Assembly (NCBI RefSeq): GCF_000003815.2
Contig: NC_049990.1
Span: 18,791,248-18,855,247 of the forward strand
Source: Branchiostoma floridae
Taxonomy: Eukaryota > Chordata > Leptocardii > Amphioxiformes > Branchiostomatidae
Reading direction: 5' to 3'
DNA: 64,000 nt
Shown here piece by piece: positions 1 through 13,900 of the stretch (positions are counted from its first letter, which is position 1; every line of letters starts with the position of its first letter). The notes beneath the pieces are model-generated. The model worked only from the letters and a program-made list of their open reading frames with translations. It did not search any database and was not told where the DNA came from. Made by a program: the position numbers and the translations under genes.

Positions 1-299
1 TGCATCCTGGGACCAAAGGTGTTGAATATTCTGGCCACCCTGACCTGAACATGCTCCTGAAAAATGTTGCATCATCCTTAGAAATAGATCTCTAGGACAT
101 GATGTTGTTGGAAAAATGAAAAATGTTTTTACATTTTTTTGTATTGTTCACCCTCCCCCTTCTACTGCAATAATTATTGTTTTTTTTATTATACAGCACA
201 ATTGATGCTCTGACTCTGCATTACCTCTTGATACACTTTCTTTTATGAACTTGAAAATGATTCTCATTCCTTAGTGCTAATTCACAATCATCTTGATTC

Positions 300-463
300 T
301 ACATTGATGAAGGTTTGACATCCAGGTAGTAAGATGCACCTGCAAATAGCAATTACTCAAGCAACTGGACATGATTTTGGAAACGGTCGACAGGCATTTC
401 GGATAACATCCTTTATCTTTCGTCAGTGACACTGAAGAGATCTAGTTGAAGTGCTAGCTATGA
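300..463. repeat. Interspersed repeat family A, partial copy
   Basis: The motif runs GAAGGTTTGACATCCAGGTA, then GCAATTACTCAAGCAACTGG, then ATGATTTTGGAAACGGTC. It recurs near 2068, 8667, 17281 and 28328. The copy continues TCAGTGACACTGAAGAGATC and is cut by the N gap. Confidence 0.75.
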
Positions 464-1392
464 NNNNNNNNNNNNNNNNNNNNNNNNNNNNNNNNNNNNN
501 NNNNNNNNNNNNNNNNNNNNNNNNNNNNNNNNNNNNNNNNNNNNNNNNNNNNNNNNNNNNNNNNNNNNNNNNNNNNNNNNNNNNNNNNNNNNNNNNNNNN
601 NNNNNNNNNNNNNNNNNNNNNNNNNNNNNNNNNNNNNNNNNNNNNNNNNNNNNNNNNNNNNNNNNNNNNNNNNNNNNNNNNNNNNNNNNNNNNNNNNNNN
701 NNNNNNNNNNNNNNNNNNNNNNNNNNNNNNNNNNNNNNNNNNNNNNNNNNNNNNNNNNNNNNNNNNNNNNNNNNNNNNNNNNNNNNNNNNNNNNNNNNNN
801 NNNNNNNNNNNNNNNNNNNNNNNNNNNNNNNNNNNNNNNNNNNNNNNNNNNNNNNNNNNNNNNNNNNNNNNNNNNNNNNNNNNNNNNNNNNNNNNNNNNN
901 NNNNNNNNNNNNNNNNNNNNNNNNNNNNNNNNNNNNNNNNNNNNNNNNNNNNNNNNNNNNNNNNNNNNNNNNNNNNNNNNNNNNNNNNNNNNNNNNNNNN
1001 NNNNNNNNNNNNNNNNNNNNNNNNNNNNNNNNNNNNNNNNNNNNNNNNNNNNNNNNNNNNNNNNNNNNNNNNNNNNNNNNNNNNNNNNNNNNNNNNNNNN
1101 NNNNNNNNNNNNNNNNNNNNNNNNNNNNNNNNNNNNNNNNNNNNNNNNNNNNNNNNNNNNNNNNNNNNNNNNNNNNNNNNNNNNNNNNNNNNNNNNNNNN
1201 NNNNNNNNNNNNNNNNNNNNNNNNNNNNNNNNNNNNNNNNNNNNNNNNNNNNNNNNNNNNNNNNNNNNNNNNNNNNNNNNNNNNNNNNNNNNNNNNNNNN
1301 NNNNNNNNNNNNNNNNNNNNNNNNNNNNNNNNNNNNNNNNNNNNNNNNNNNNNNNNNNNNNNNNNNNNNNNNNNNNNNNNNNNNNNNNNNNN
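464..1392. other. Assembly gap (929 Ns)
   Basis: This is an unbroken run of N. It lies inside or downstream of the minus-strand UXS1 gene, so one or more catalytic exons could be hidden here. The open frames that cross it are meaningless. Confidence 0.99.
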
Positions 1393-1875
1393 ATTACGAA
1401 AAAGGCATGACCCCTATTCCCTCGGAACCAAATTACAGAGTTTCCTTCCAGGGCATCAGGGGTCATACCTCCTCGTATTTTAGAGCTCGGCGACAACTCG
1501 GCCGAGCTAAATTCTTGATTTGTAAAGGGGGCTTAAGGACTGCAAGCAATGCAACGAGGATTGAACCACGGGTTCTTGTTCCAGAGGTAGACCACTAGCC
1601 GCTGGACTGTGTACGCTACACAGTAGACATTGGATTTTTGAACATCACATACATTCACATGTACACTGTAACTAACAATAACCCAAGAAATTGAGCAAAA
1701 AACAAATATATTGAATGAAAAGAACACAGACATGAATCATATTACAATGTATAATGTAAAGCCATCTGCTTACATTTTACATCACAAAAAGTCATCTTGA
1801 CCGCTTTCCAAGATGAATGCTTGTGTGTTGACTACATTGGTGTGATGGTACATACATGTAAGACCTTTGACCTAC

Positions 1876-1939
1876 CAGGATACGTTTCCTGTCCTTCTCC
1901 ATGAGGAACTTGACCTTGGGGTACTTGGAATCTTCCGAG
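1876..1939 (-). CDS. UXS1: UXS1 pre-catalytic exon
   Basis: This 64-bp exon encodes SEDSKYPKVKFLMEKDRKRIL and ends exactly where the dinucleotide-binding fold begins in the family. It has a CCTGCAG acceptor and a GTAGGT donor in phase 0. This is the exon that identifies the gene. Confidence 0.88.
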
Positions 1940-4900
1940 CTGCAGGGGAACAGGACAAGGTCAACAAAGGTCACATCAATCAAACTAAACAGGGATAGCA
2001 TCACTGCTCAGTCTTGGTTATCTAGTGTTGTCCCAAAAAAGTTCTGTCAAACCAATTATGCTCTTCATTGAAGAAGGTTAGGTATCAAGGTAATAAGATA
2101 TGCCAAAAAAACTGTTACTGAAGCAACTGGATATGATCTGGAAATGGTCAGACGTTTCAGTGTCACTGATGAAAGACAGTGGATGCTATCTGAAATATCT
2201 GACCATTTCCAAAATCATAACGAAAGTTCACCTTTATCCGTGGGGTGACCTACATGTATATTTGCTGTTTTCAAACCAGGGGGTATTTAGAGATATCAAG
2301 TGGATGAACAGTGGTTTGAAAGTGCAATATTTTGTAAATACAGCTTGTTTACCAAATTAAAACCACCGTCCATCGCATTGACTTCCCTAATACCCAGTTT
2401 TTTAAACAACGGATAAAGGTTACCTCGCGGATAAAGGTGGACTAGCGTTACAAGTATCCAGTTGCTTGAGTATCTGTTTTTTTTGGCGTATTATGCACTT
2501 CACTTTCTAACAAAAGTGTAGAAAAGAGAATAAAAGAAACAAATCAAATTTAACCAATTGAAATGATTTGAGGTTTCAGTGACTACAATGTATAATATGT
2601 ACTTTTACATGACTAGTTTCCTTACAATCCTACATTACATTTATAACACCTACAAATGTATGTTGTAAGTAAGTCCAGTCATCCAGTTTAACAAACATGA
2701 CACATACATTTACATGTACACAAACCTCCCAAGCAGGAATAAGAGATGTTATGTTACTATACAGTGAGAGCAAAGTTGGTTAGTCAGCTTCACTGAAGGA
2801 TACCTCCACCAAGTCTGTAAGCATTAGAAAAACAATGCAGCCTGGAATCCAAACCTATTGTAGATACTCTTTGAGGAAAAAAGATTTGCAGCTATAATAG
2901 GCCTGTACATTTGTACAATGTATTTTTGGCTTAAGATAGGAGTGTAGTACTACCAGTAGTGAGCACCTGACAACTATGTTCAATGTATCAAACCAACCTG
3001 ATTAAAATTTACAAAAAAAAAAAAAAAAATTGAAAGAAATTCTAAACAACAAGTCAGGGTTGGACATGTCCACTAGCCCGATTGTCCAAGGCAGGTGAAA
3101 GTGCTGATCAAGCAAGTGCATGTCCCAGTGCACTTGTGCGATCGGGCAAGTAAGATTTTTCCACAAGAGAGATTTTCATATTTATTTATTTTTCTATTGA
3201 TCTTTAGGCTAGTCCCTTCAGTTAACGTAGTATACATTTTCATAGTCATAGCATCATGCACTGGTCAACAAAGAAAAATGGAGCCAACAACAAAAGAATT
3301 CCATTGATGGAATTGAAAACAAATTGTCATTTAATGTCCAGACAAGTGGAAAGTTGGTAGGGGCAAGTAAATTTTCTATGTACTTGCCCGATAGGACAAG
3401 TGAATTTTACAAAACTTGTCCAACCCTGCAGTACAACATGACAAGTTCACTCAAAAGACTTTGTTAGTTGGCATGTGGTGGTGTAGAGGACTGTCACTAT
3501 TGTGCGTGAATAAAAGAATTATGTAAGGTGAAGACAGGTGTTAATGTCTGACTGAAAATTTCTCGTCAACGGAAAAGAAAATCTACCTGTGCGTGTCTGC
3601 TTTCGACATATCGCTGAAAATCAAAAGTGTCTCTTTTTAATACATAATTTGTCATGTGTTCTTGTGGTGTGATGGTGACATTAAAAAAATGGGCAGCAAG
3701 TTCTAAATGTTACTATCAGGATCAGATAGCAGTTACATACATGAATAATGCGGTGTATCATTTAAATGATTTAGTATCCTACAGATTTGTGAATGGAACT
3801 TATTAATAAATGTCTTAATGAACATGATAGAGTAAAAAAAATACATTAATAGCCATGCATGCTCAAACAAAAAAGGATTGCTGAAGTTATTATTATTATA
3901 TTATTACTAGTAAGACACAGCTCTAAACATTCAGGTCTGGAGATACAATAAATTATTGGATATATTGAAGAAACATACCCTTTCTCCAAGTTGCCTAGTC
4001 TTTTCTCCAATGGTTCTAAAGCCTAGAGGGAAAGAATAAAACTGTTAGGGTTGACTCAAAACACCTTTCAAATATATATATTTTTTACTTAAAATTTGTA
4101 GTATTTTTGTACACGATTGTACACAATCACAATGTTTTGTCTATTCTTTGTATAGTAAATGATAATAAATTATCTTTGCATGATGTGATTTGTAACTTAA
4201 GGTTGTAGCACATGGCAAGGGGTCAAAAGGTCAGTAAACAACGTCTACACGCCCATGTTTAATTACAATATTATGTACATGTACAATGTTTATCTTCTAT
4301 AGCCCTGAGGCTTGAAAGGCTGTTTCCAAGTTTACCACCATGATGTTACCAACAGAAAGACTTTTTCAATGTTGTACTCCCATTTTAGGTTGGCTATGGC
4401 AGTTGTTCAAATACTCCCTATAATATACATGTAATCTATGCACATTTTGTTTTGTATACTGTATTACACAATACAAACATGTTGTATTTAGATCCAATCT
4501 CCCTTTTAATCTTTCTAGTTTAACTTGGCTGTTAACAAATCATAGTTTCCTCGTGAAGATAATGCATTCAATACACATGTACTAAGTAGCTATATAGCTT
4601 TCAAAAGTTTCAACAGTATAACAACAGTATAATACAATATCCTGACTGAGATAACTTAATGATAAAACTTAAAACTAACTGAAATGTACAACTCCACGTA
4701 CTCACCTCTCTGATTTGGCTGCTGAGTTCCTCTCTGCGTAACCTTTAGGAACAGGAAACAGATATGAGTCATACATGGTGACGTGTTGGTATGCACATAA
4801 TTACTTTAACTCATGGGTCAGTAGCCTCAACCTTTATTCAAATGAGCAGGTCCCACTCATCAAATACTGCTATTGGGTGAGCCGGTGACTTCAATATGAC

Positions 4901-7900
4901 TGTAATTGCTTCAAGTGCGGCCTAAGGACTGTAGATTTTGAACCACCCCACACCAAGGACCCCTGTTCTTTGTTTAAAAGTGTGGTGGGTTCTTTAACAT
5001 GCTTGAGGTGTGGCTCTCCTCAAACACGTGACTCCATTTAACGTCCTATCTGAGGTGCTGAAGCTGAGGTACTCATTTCTACCTGAGTGAAGTGTAAAGT
5101 GCCTTTCCCAAGGGCACAAGATTAGTGGGGCCTAGGAAAAAAAATGTTGTGTTTCCTGTTTCAGTCCTGAAAAAATTAGGGTCGGTAGGTAGGGATTATC
5201 TTTTTTTTTTCTTGTATTTTTTTTTAGGCTGGCCAAAATTCTAGTGATACATATTTACAATACAGTTGAACAAAGTAAACTGAAATGTATGATGACACTT
5301 GTCTTTCAATGTCAAACTTTAATTTTGTGCATGATAGATACATTTATCCTTCTTTAGATGGGACAAGCAGTGTTTTACTTCAATAGGAAGCAGGCTAAAT
5401 AAAAATTCTAACTGGAAGCTATGTGACTCCACTGCCCGCCCAAAAAAAAAGTCTAGGGTCGGCAGGTTTTTCTAGGGTAGGTAGGGAAACAGGAAACACA
5501 ACATTTTTTTTCCTAGGCCTGGCATATCTATGGATTCGAACCCATGACCTCTTGGTTCTCAATCTGTATAAGGGACCAATACATGTACTGCTATGTCAGT
5601 GTTATGTAAGGCTTTAAGTTCCCTTGAACCCTGAAACCTGTCACACATACAAATGTAGCTGACCATGACCTCTTGCTAACCTTCTCCAGACTTTTCCATA
5701 CAACACTTTAAGGAGATAGTTCTGAGCAAGGTCATCTGTGCTTGGGAGTTGGTTGGTGAGGTTGATTTCTAGTCTTTAAAGTATAGATTCAAGTGGTATA
5801 CGCTAGCAAAGAAATGAATTATGAAAAATAAAACTCAGATGGGATCTAAGGGTCTGAACACTGCAGCTAGAATAGAGTGGATTCCGATGTCTACATTGGT
5901 TGAGGAGCAAACTTGTGGGAAGGTCCTGATATGTGACAGGATCCGAGCTTCAACCTTGAACCTTGGACTTCACTATAGTCATAGACACAGTTATCTTACA
6001 CTGCCAATCTGGAGTGTCAAGACTATAATCAGAACAAGGCCTGTAGATATTGATACATGTAATGATGTGTGTGGTTTGGATTAAAAACCAAAATCATGTG
6101 CTTTTTAATACTAGCTTAAGCTATTCTTGAAATTTAATTACATATTACCTTGAGTTTTTTTACAATGACCATAAAACTTGCATGTAAAAATACTTGTGTG
6201 TGATTCTATACTTCTAGACACATGTGCGAACGCTTTCATGCTGAAAGCATTGGTGTCTGAACTGAAATAAGCACAACTGATAAAATGACATTGTGTACTT
6301 TGTATAATTGTATCATAAGATAATTATGATAATTTCTCTCTTATACAGTGGGTAGGAGTTAAGTAGGAGTCTATGACTGTCTCTATGGTAACAGTGAGTG
6401 ATAAAGTATGTGGTCTGAATCATAACTGTTGCCAGAGTCTAGACAAGGTCACTTCATACCACATGTTCTGTCACATATCATGCATCCATGTGGGACCCAG
6501 GCCAAGTTCAAAGCTACTAACTTCACCAGTTTATTTATCTGGCACCAAGGAGGACCCTGGGAGGTAGTACAGGGGTGCAGGGGAGGGGAAACCTGATGCT
6601 GGTTCATGTTGTTTGATGTTTGAAGTAGAGTTGGCAGCTGGGTAGGAAAGAAGTTACTTTTTAATGGGAGATGAGAGATATATGCAAGTGTACTTGAAAG
6701 GAGTTCTTGATCTTACCGGCAACTTTCTTAGCCTGGGTACCATCAGGAAAGTAGTTGGCTCCAGCGTTTATCATACAGTCGCTTCTCGCACTGACATTTA
6801 TCATACACTATATACAGATTACAGTCGCTCTTTGCTGTTTCGTCTGGGAACCTTGACCATACTAGGAATCATTCAAATTTTCAACGAGGGAGCTGATTGG
6901 TCTCTACACATGTGAATTAAGGAATGGGTTCAAGCCTTCATTCGACCAGCATTCCAACACCCGAAAAGCCCTCCGTCCGCTTGTGGGAGGGCCTGTTGTC
7001 ATTGAACGAGTGGTCTAGAACCCATTCCTTAATTTGCTCATTAACTAACATTACCAGCAAACAGTTTGATGAATGTGCAGTTTTCCAGACAGGTTGCATA
7101 AGCGAACAATAATATTATAATAGGGAGTAACTACTACCTGGATGGTACCCTGGGGCTACAACTTTCTGTCTTGTATCATCGAAAGGCATGTTGATAAACT
7201 CAAAGGATTAACTCCAGAAGGGGGTGCTATTTTCTCATAGATAGTAACCTTACTAAATAACAAATTCATTATACGATAAAGTACTCACTGGTCTAGCACA
7301 GTTTAAAAGAATTCATGATCAGTTATCAGTATTCTATTAAACTCCCAAAGTACTCTCTAATCATATGTGTATGAGACAATCTCAGCCTATGGCTAAATAC
7401 AATGTACCTGACAAGGCCTCAAAAATTTTTATATGAAGGTAACAAAAATAATTTCCGGGGTGATAAGAAAAACTTGTCTTGTTATATGTGTTCTTTAATC
7501 ACCTTAATCAACAATTGGCTTTCTCCGTGTACTTTTTGACCCCCCCTCCCCCCAACTTAGCCGAAATATTCACAATGAAGAATTTTGAAGAAGTGTCTAA
7601 TATTAGGAAATGCATAGGTTAGGGTCTGTATGGGGTTATTGAGTATCATAATTGTTTTACAAAACACATGTTGCACAATTAACTGTTCAAGTGGAAGTCT
7701 ACAAATGTCGGTTGATCATTTATTCATTGATACCTCATCTACTGGAAAATGACATTCTCTCCTGAACTGAAGTTTATACATGTAGTACTCCCTTAAGTAA
7801 TAGTCATACAAGTACGAAAAATATGTACCTTTATCAGTTTATGACAAGTCGTTAAATGTATTTGCCAACACTGGCAGAAAATAATGCTTGCAGGTCCTGA

Positions 7901-10900
7901 TTAAGTTAACGATGCCAGAAAGACGTAATCCAGAAGAATGTCTGAAAAAAGAAGAAGATCTTTCCATGATAAAGGAAGTATTTGACTTGGCATGCCTTGA
8001 CTATCGGTGCCCTTCTTGGCAGCAGTTACTGGTATCTCACCATGGTGACGGTTTGTTTGGATCCACTGTTGTTGCCAAAGGATAACTACTAACTTCTTTG
8101 GGCTAACATTTAACGATGGGACTGAAGTTATAGAGAGAGCATCGGACTGTAGACGTTTAAACAGAATAAAGTCTTGAGTTAAGAAAAATCTCTCATAAAA
8201 GAAAGGTTAAAGTGCAATAGACAAGAATGTATTCTTGTTCATAGTTTAAGAAGTGAACCGTCAAGGGGGAGGAACAAATACAGTCTTTAACTTTAAGACT
8301 CAGTAGGGAGGCAGGCCTATATAAGTAAAGTGCCAACAGCTCACAATTTCTTAAGAGTTGTCTTTCTTCCTATGTAAATCAACTCATAGTTAGGGTAATA
8401 TACCACTTGCTCTTCCCCACATCTGCTAAGTGTCACTGATAAAAGGTAATACTGTAAATGGATTTAAGTTTGTGGGGATTTAATTTCGTGGTAGCGGGAA
8501 AAATGACTTTTCGCAGTTGTTTTAAGTTTGCACCATGCACTGTAGTCTCTTACTGCCATGAAAAAATGTTCGCGGTGGTTTTAAGTTCGCGGTGAAGCAA
8601 CCACCGCGAAAACCGTGGACATTAAACCACCGCGAAAGTTTCTGCATTTACAGTACATGTATGTGTTACCTGAAACATCTGACCGTTTCCAAAATCATAT
8701 CCAGGTACTTTGACTTGTTTGAGTAACTGCTATTTGGGGTATCTCTTAAGTACAAATAAACTGTCTAAATCAATAAAACCAGCATGATGATTGAAGAGCT
8801 CACACATACGAAGTTCCCATCACTCCTGGATCTGCTCTGCCTTGTCGAAAATTTTCTTAAGATTCTTGACAACTTTTCACTGTAATCCAAGCACGATTGT
8901 AGTCAAATAGGGGGCTTGAAGGATTAAATCCAAAACCAGGTCTTTTCATTAACTCATTTATCAATACAGTAGTTAAGCTGTGAGGATAGGCGAGTACTGT
9001 AAAAGCATTCTCTACATATACAAGGTATGTCTAATATATATATATTGCAAGACTACAGTATACAATATATACTGTAGTTTTGTAGTTATAACTTAGATGT
9101 CATACAACGATACATAGCTGATTAGTGGTAAGCTTGCTAATCTGGATACGTAATCATGTTATATGATACAAGATTACAGGACCAAACAGCTGGCACTGTC
9201 TTTTCCATTCATAATCCTGTTAATTGATAATCACATAATTAATGAGAACAAAAGCAAGCAAACTTGTAAGGGATGGAATAATAGGAAATTATTTTCCCCT
9301 GCAAACAAGTACATGTTCCATCCAATGGCACTTAAAAGTTGCAAACATAAGTTCAAGAAGGGTAGACAACTTTGGGTCTTGTTATGAGCTTCTCAATGTA
9401 AATGGTAGCCTGGATACCAGGTATGTTAGACCTACAGCTGAGGAGTTGGGCTGTATTTGCCCTGGAAACAGTCTGAGATCCAGGCTATGTAAATGGTTAT
9501 GCGAAAGGAGTCTTAATACTTCAAAGTTAAAGTCAGGCATTCCAAACAACCAGGATGTTGTAAACATTATTTTTTGTTTGTCCTTGACTAAATTAAAGCC
9601 TGGTTTCGTGGGAGATATTTTCTGACTTACCTCAGTTCATACCCATCTTCGAACAGTATCCTGTAGTATTTATTCTTGTCGTCCGCGTGCCATCCCCGGT
9701 ACAAGTTCGTTAGCGAGTCCCAGTTCAGCACCAGGCCCGTGATGCAGCCGAACATCCAAAGCGCTACAAACGCCTTCACCAGTAGCATGTTACTTGGTTA
9801 AAGTTCCGCGAGCGTTCATGGTACGTTCTCGCAGGTGAGTCCACCGGCAAAAAAGAAAAAAATGCACACACAGCACCACAGAGGTCCACCTGTGCTGACT
9901 CCCTCTGTTGTATCCGTCAGGGAGTAACCGTTAACGTTAGGGAGCGGCAGGCCATGTCACTGGGGGGCGGAGTGCCGACAGCAAATCACAACCAACCCCA
10001 GCAACCTCAGTGGGGAACCAGTCAGGCAATTATTGGCTGTCGTCTGGAAGCTTAGCTATATCATCACACATGTTTTACATCTGGGCACTGAGAGTCTCTC
10101 CACGCATGCTTCCCTGTGTCATGTACGCATAGATAACACTGGGCGGGGTATTCGCTTCCTTGGCTCCACCAATGAACACAATTGTTTTGTCAACATTTGT
10201 TACCTAAGGGCCTGCTTGCCACTTTTCAGCATGGCTTAGGCAGCCTGTTTTTTTATTTCTCATAATTTGCGGGAAAACTATCTTATTAATATTGAATATA
10301 ACAAAGCAACCAAAATTTGTGTAATTGCCTTCCATGATTTTACCAGAATACAAAATGTATGTAGAGGATTCTGAATTCAGTGATAAGTTGTCAGCACACC
10401 CCCATGCAGACCTTCTTGCATCACTTAATGTAAACTATTTCTACTACGAGTAGCCAAACTCTATCCAAGTGTTTATTTTTTGTTGTCAGTCTTAATAGAA
10501 GAGGACAAAATATACTCCAGACCTGTAGCTCAAATACTTCAAAAAGTTACAAATGTCTCCTAAAAAAAAGAAACAGATAAGTTGTGGAATTTTCCCATGA
10601 ATTGTGATTGACAGCTGAGGGTCACAGAGATGGCTCTAATCATAATATTTGTCTTTAACATTTCCCTAAGGACAGCCTATAAGGAGTTGTACATCACAAA
10701 AGGCTACTAGTACTACAACACATTCAAGGTATGAAAGTATGAAAGTTTAAACAAAAGTTCAAACAAAATTCGGGAGGGCGGCTCAAGTTCATGTTTGTCT
10801 GTAGCAAGGTTGCTACATTTGCATAAGACTTAAACGGGTACCCAGGCCTCCAGGCATGGTGAACTTGACCCAGGAATGAACTTGGAAGGGGCGGAATTCT

Positions 10901-13900
10901 ACAAACATTCTGTCACCTATAAATCATGTTTGTAGACTGGGAAGGTAAAGGGTTGAAGCACACCAGATGTGCAAGGTCAGCAAGGATAGGTTTCCACACG
11001 TGACTGAATCAAGGTTGAATGAACCAAGTTATCATATGGTATTTCAGACAATAAATGGGTCTTCCTGTTAACATATTATCAAATCATACTTGCTACCTTG
11101 CACATTTGTGGATACGACTGTAAGTAACTTTTTTTAAAGAATGATACGTACAACTATAAACCAGGAAACTAGTTACTTGTATACGGTTAATCCATAGACA
11201 AAGTTAAGTTACACTTGGTGTCTAACTAAGTCTACAATGACCAATCTATACTAGTATGCACATGTTGGACTTCTCGCGTCAAGACAGCTGTACAATGTAA
11301 GTGTAAGGACAGATGGAGCGTATAGAAATTAAAACCAGGAGCCTATTTTATATGCCCACTGATGGGCACATGATTAGGAATTAGTCTAGTAAATAGGAAT
11401 AACTGTGCTTGGTGGGGGCACTGGTATGGCACATAAAACCATTCATTACAAATAGACTGCATTGCATAACAATTTGAAAGCTTGTTTTGTACCTTAACAA
11501 TGAAATTTGTTTTGTTATGATCATTCTGTGGGTTGAGCACCAGAGCTACTTTTTCTGAGTAGGTGGTAAGGCCTAGGAAAAAAAATGTTGTGTTTCCTGT
11601 TTCCCTACCTTCCCTAGAAAAACCTGCCAACCCTAGACTTTCTTTTGGGTGGGCAGTAGAGTCACATAGCTTCCAGTTAGAATTTTTATTCAGCCTGCTT
11701 CCTATTGAAGTAAAAACAGTCTGCTTGTCCTATCTATTGTGCACAAAATCAAAGTTTGACATCGAAAGACAAGTGTCCTCATGCATTTCAGTTTCCTTTG
11801 TTCAACTGTATTGTAATATGTATCACTAGATTTTTGGCTAGCCTAAAAAAAATTACAAAAAAAAAAAGATATCCCCTACCTACCGACCCTAATTTTTTCA
11901 GGACTGAAACAGGAAACACAACATAACAAAAAAACTTTCTAAAAAGATTTCGGCTCCAGCAGCAGCTATTTTATAAGTGTTTTAGGCGTTTATATCGGGA
12001 TTTCTAATGCGTTACGCGTACCATTTTCTTTTCGATTCACAGTGAGACGTAAAGACATTACGGTAAAAATAGAAAGCCTGATAAAAATGCCTAAAAGTTC
12101 AAACACATAGAAAAACCCAGCCAGAGCTGAACCTCCATGGAGAGCAAGGCATTGCAGTCTCTTCAGATCCAGTACCACCTTTCTTCTTTTTTAAAAACCT
12201 TTTCTAAGAAATGTCAATGCTTTACTGTAACATTTACATGTACAACCAAATTGGGTCATGGACCATTTAGCTCCACAATTCATTATGATTACTAATTTAA
12301 TAACTCTATTAAGAAGAAATCTCCCTAATTAATCCTTCCTATAACTGCACTCTATCCTAACACAAATATACATCATCTGGATGGGATTACACTGTGTCTA
12401 GCAAGTAAAGACTTGCAGGGGAGTCACCTGATACCTTGGCACTGTCAGGTAATTTCAACAAGGGGCTGGCAATGGAGAGTATAGAGTTCAGAAGTCGCTA
12501 GTTTAAGGTTTAAGAAGGAAAAATAGCATATAATGTCACATGATACACATGTATGAACAATACCTGTACATACATGAAATATCACTTACCATTACCACAA
12601 ATGTACATTTTGTATGTTGCAATCTATACTTGTCTTCTAATTAGGATATATGCAAATTTGATGGCTCAGTCTATTAGATCATATACGATGCCTCAATGTC
12701 TTTTCATCGATATGAAGTTAAAAATTACACTACCGGTATTATAGGATAATATCTGACCAATTTACGAAATCTAAAATGTTACAGGCCGATGGAGTATATC
12801 GAGTTGAAATAAAGGCACAAACAAACAAACAAACAAACAAACAAACAAACCGATACACAATCAGAAAATCAATTCATGATAAAGGAGTTAAATTGTAATG
12901 TCCTCCTGAATTCTTTTTGAACATGTAAGTATCAAATATTGTAGCAACGGACCTTGTGTATACAATTATATAAATTGGACAGTACTAGTGATAAATGCTA
13001 CATTTACTATGCAGTCACCAGCGGCTTGCTGACATGATATATAATGTTACGTACATAACTACTAGTAAAGAAATATTTAACAGAACGTTATATAAGTTCA
13101 GTCTTTGATTCAACACCCAACCTCACAACCAGTAAAAGAAGTAATAGTTTATACCCTAAGTCCTTGTGAAAAATCAGAACGTTACCTGAAGTCAGCTGTT
13201 CCACTCAGGGGTTAGAATGTGACCTTGTGTGAGGTCATGTCTAATGAGAAAACCATGCCAGGCAGAAGGGGACCAACTCAAAGCTTTAAAGGCAACCTAA
13301 GCAATACTTAGAGCATTAAAAGTAGAAATAATCTGGATTAGGCAATCTGTATGAAATTGATATCTATTGCACTATATTCCCACATTGAAATCATTATATC
13401 ATACTTTGAGCAAAGCCGTGCAAGCCGCGCTAGGATTCTGTAAAATATTTGTAACCAACAAAAATTATACTTCACATCGTACTTTCGCCACTGCTTCATC
13501 GAACATTTGCTCCTTGTATGCTGGTTTGGAATGGAACAGAGCTGCTTCAACTTATTACCTAGAAAAAGGCCCGAAAATTGACTTCATTGTTAATTTAAGT
13601 TCTACAACCTTGTATTGCTTAGGTTGCCTTTTCAGATTGGGAATGGGGACATTGCGATAAGAAAAAGGTTAACTGTAAAGCCCTTTCCAATTTATCAAGT
13701 CCCTATGCTACGTTTTGTCAAATTCTAATATTGTCTTTCAGGCCGTTTCTATCAAGTTGTAGGCAATATTTTCAACAACACTCCGGTCCTTACCTCTCCA
13801 TGTCATCTTTGGTGATCCCAGCTCTTCCCCAGGTCACTGTAACACACATCAACACAACAAAAGTTAATATGGACATCAACATGTACATTGTGTCACGAGG

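Larger units (their letters stand above)
9990..13793. other. UXS1 intron between the two first-exon regions
   Basis: No coding exon is supported. It contains repeat copies at 11163-11395, 11572-11924 and 13288-13631, an (AAAC)n microsatellite at 12817-12850, and a 16-base palindrome GTAGCAAGGTTGCTAC near 10801. The remainder is AT-rich unique-looking sequence. Confidence 0.6.

Noticed and set aside
423-1496. Open frames of 319-357 codons across the left end on both strands
   Set aside because: They are open only because they run through the N gap; the readable parts are repeat sequence.
1530-1620. tRNA-like sequence with GGTTCAATCC on the minus strand
   Set aside because: It has no complete cloverleaf or acceptor stem; best seen as a SINE remnant.
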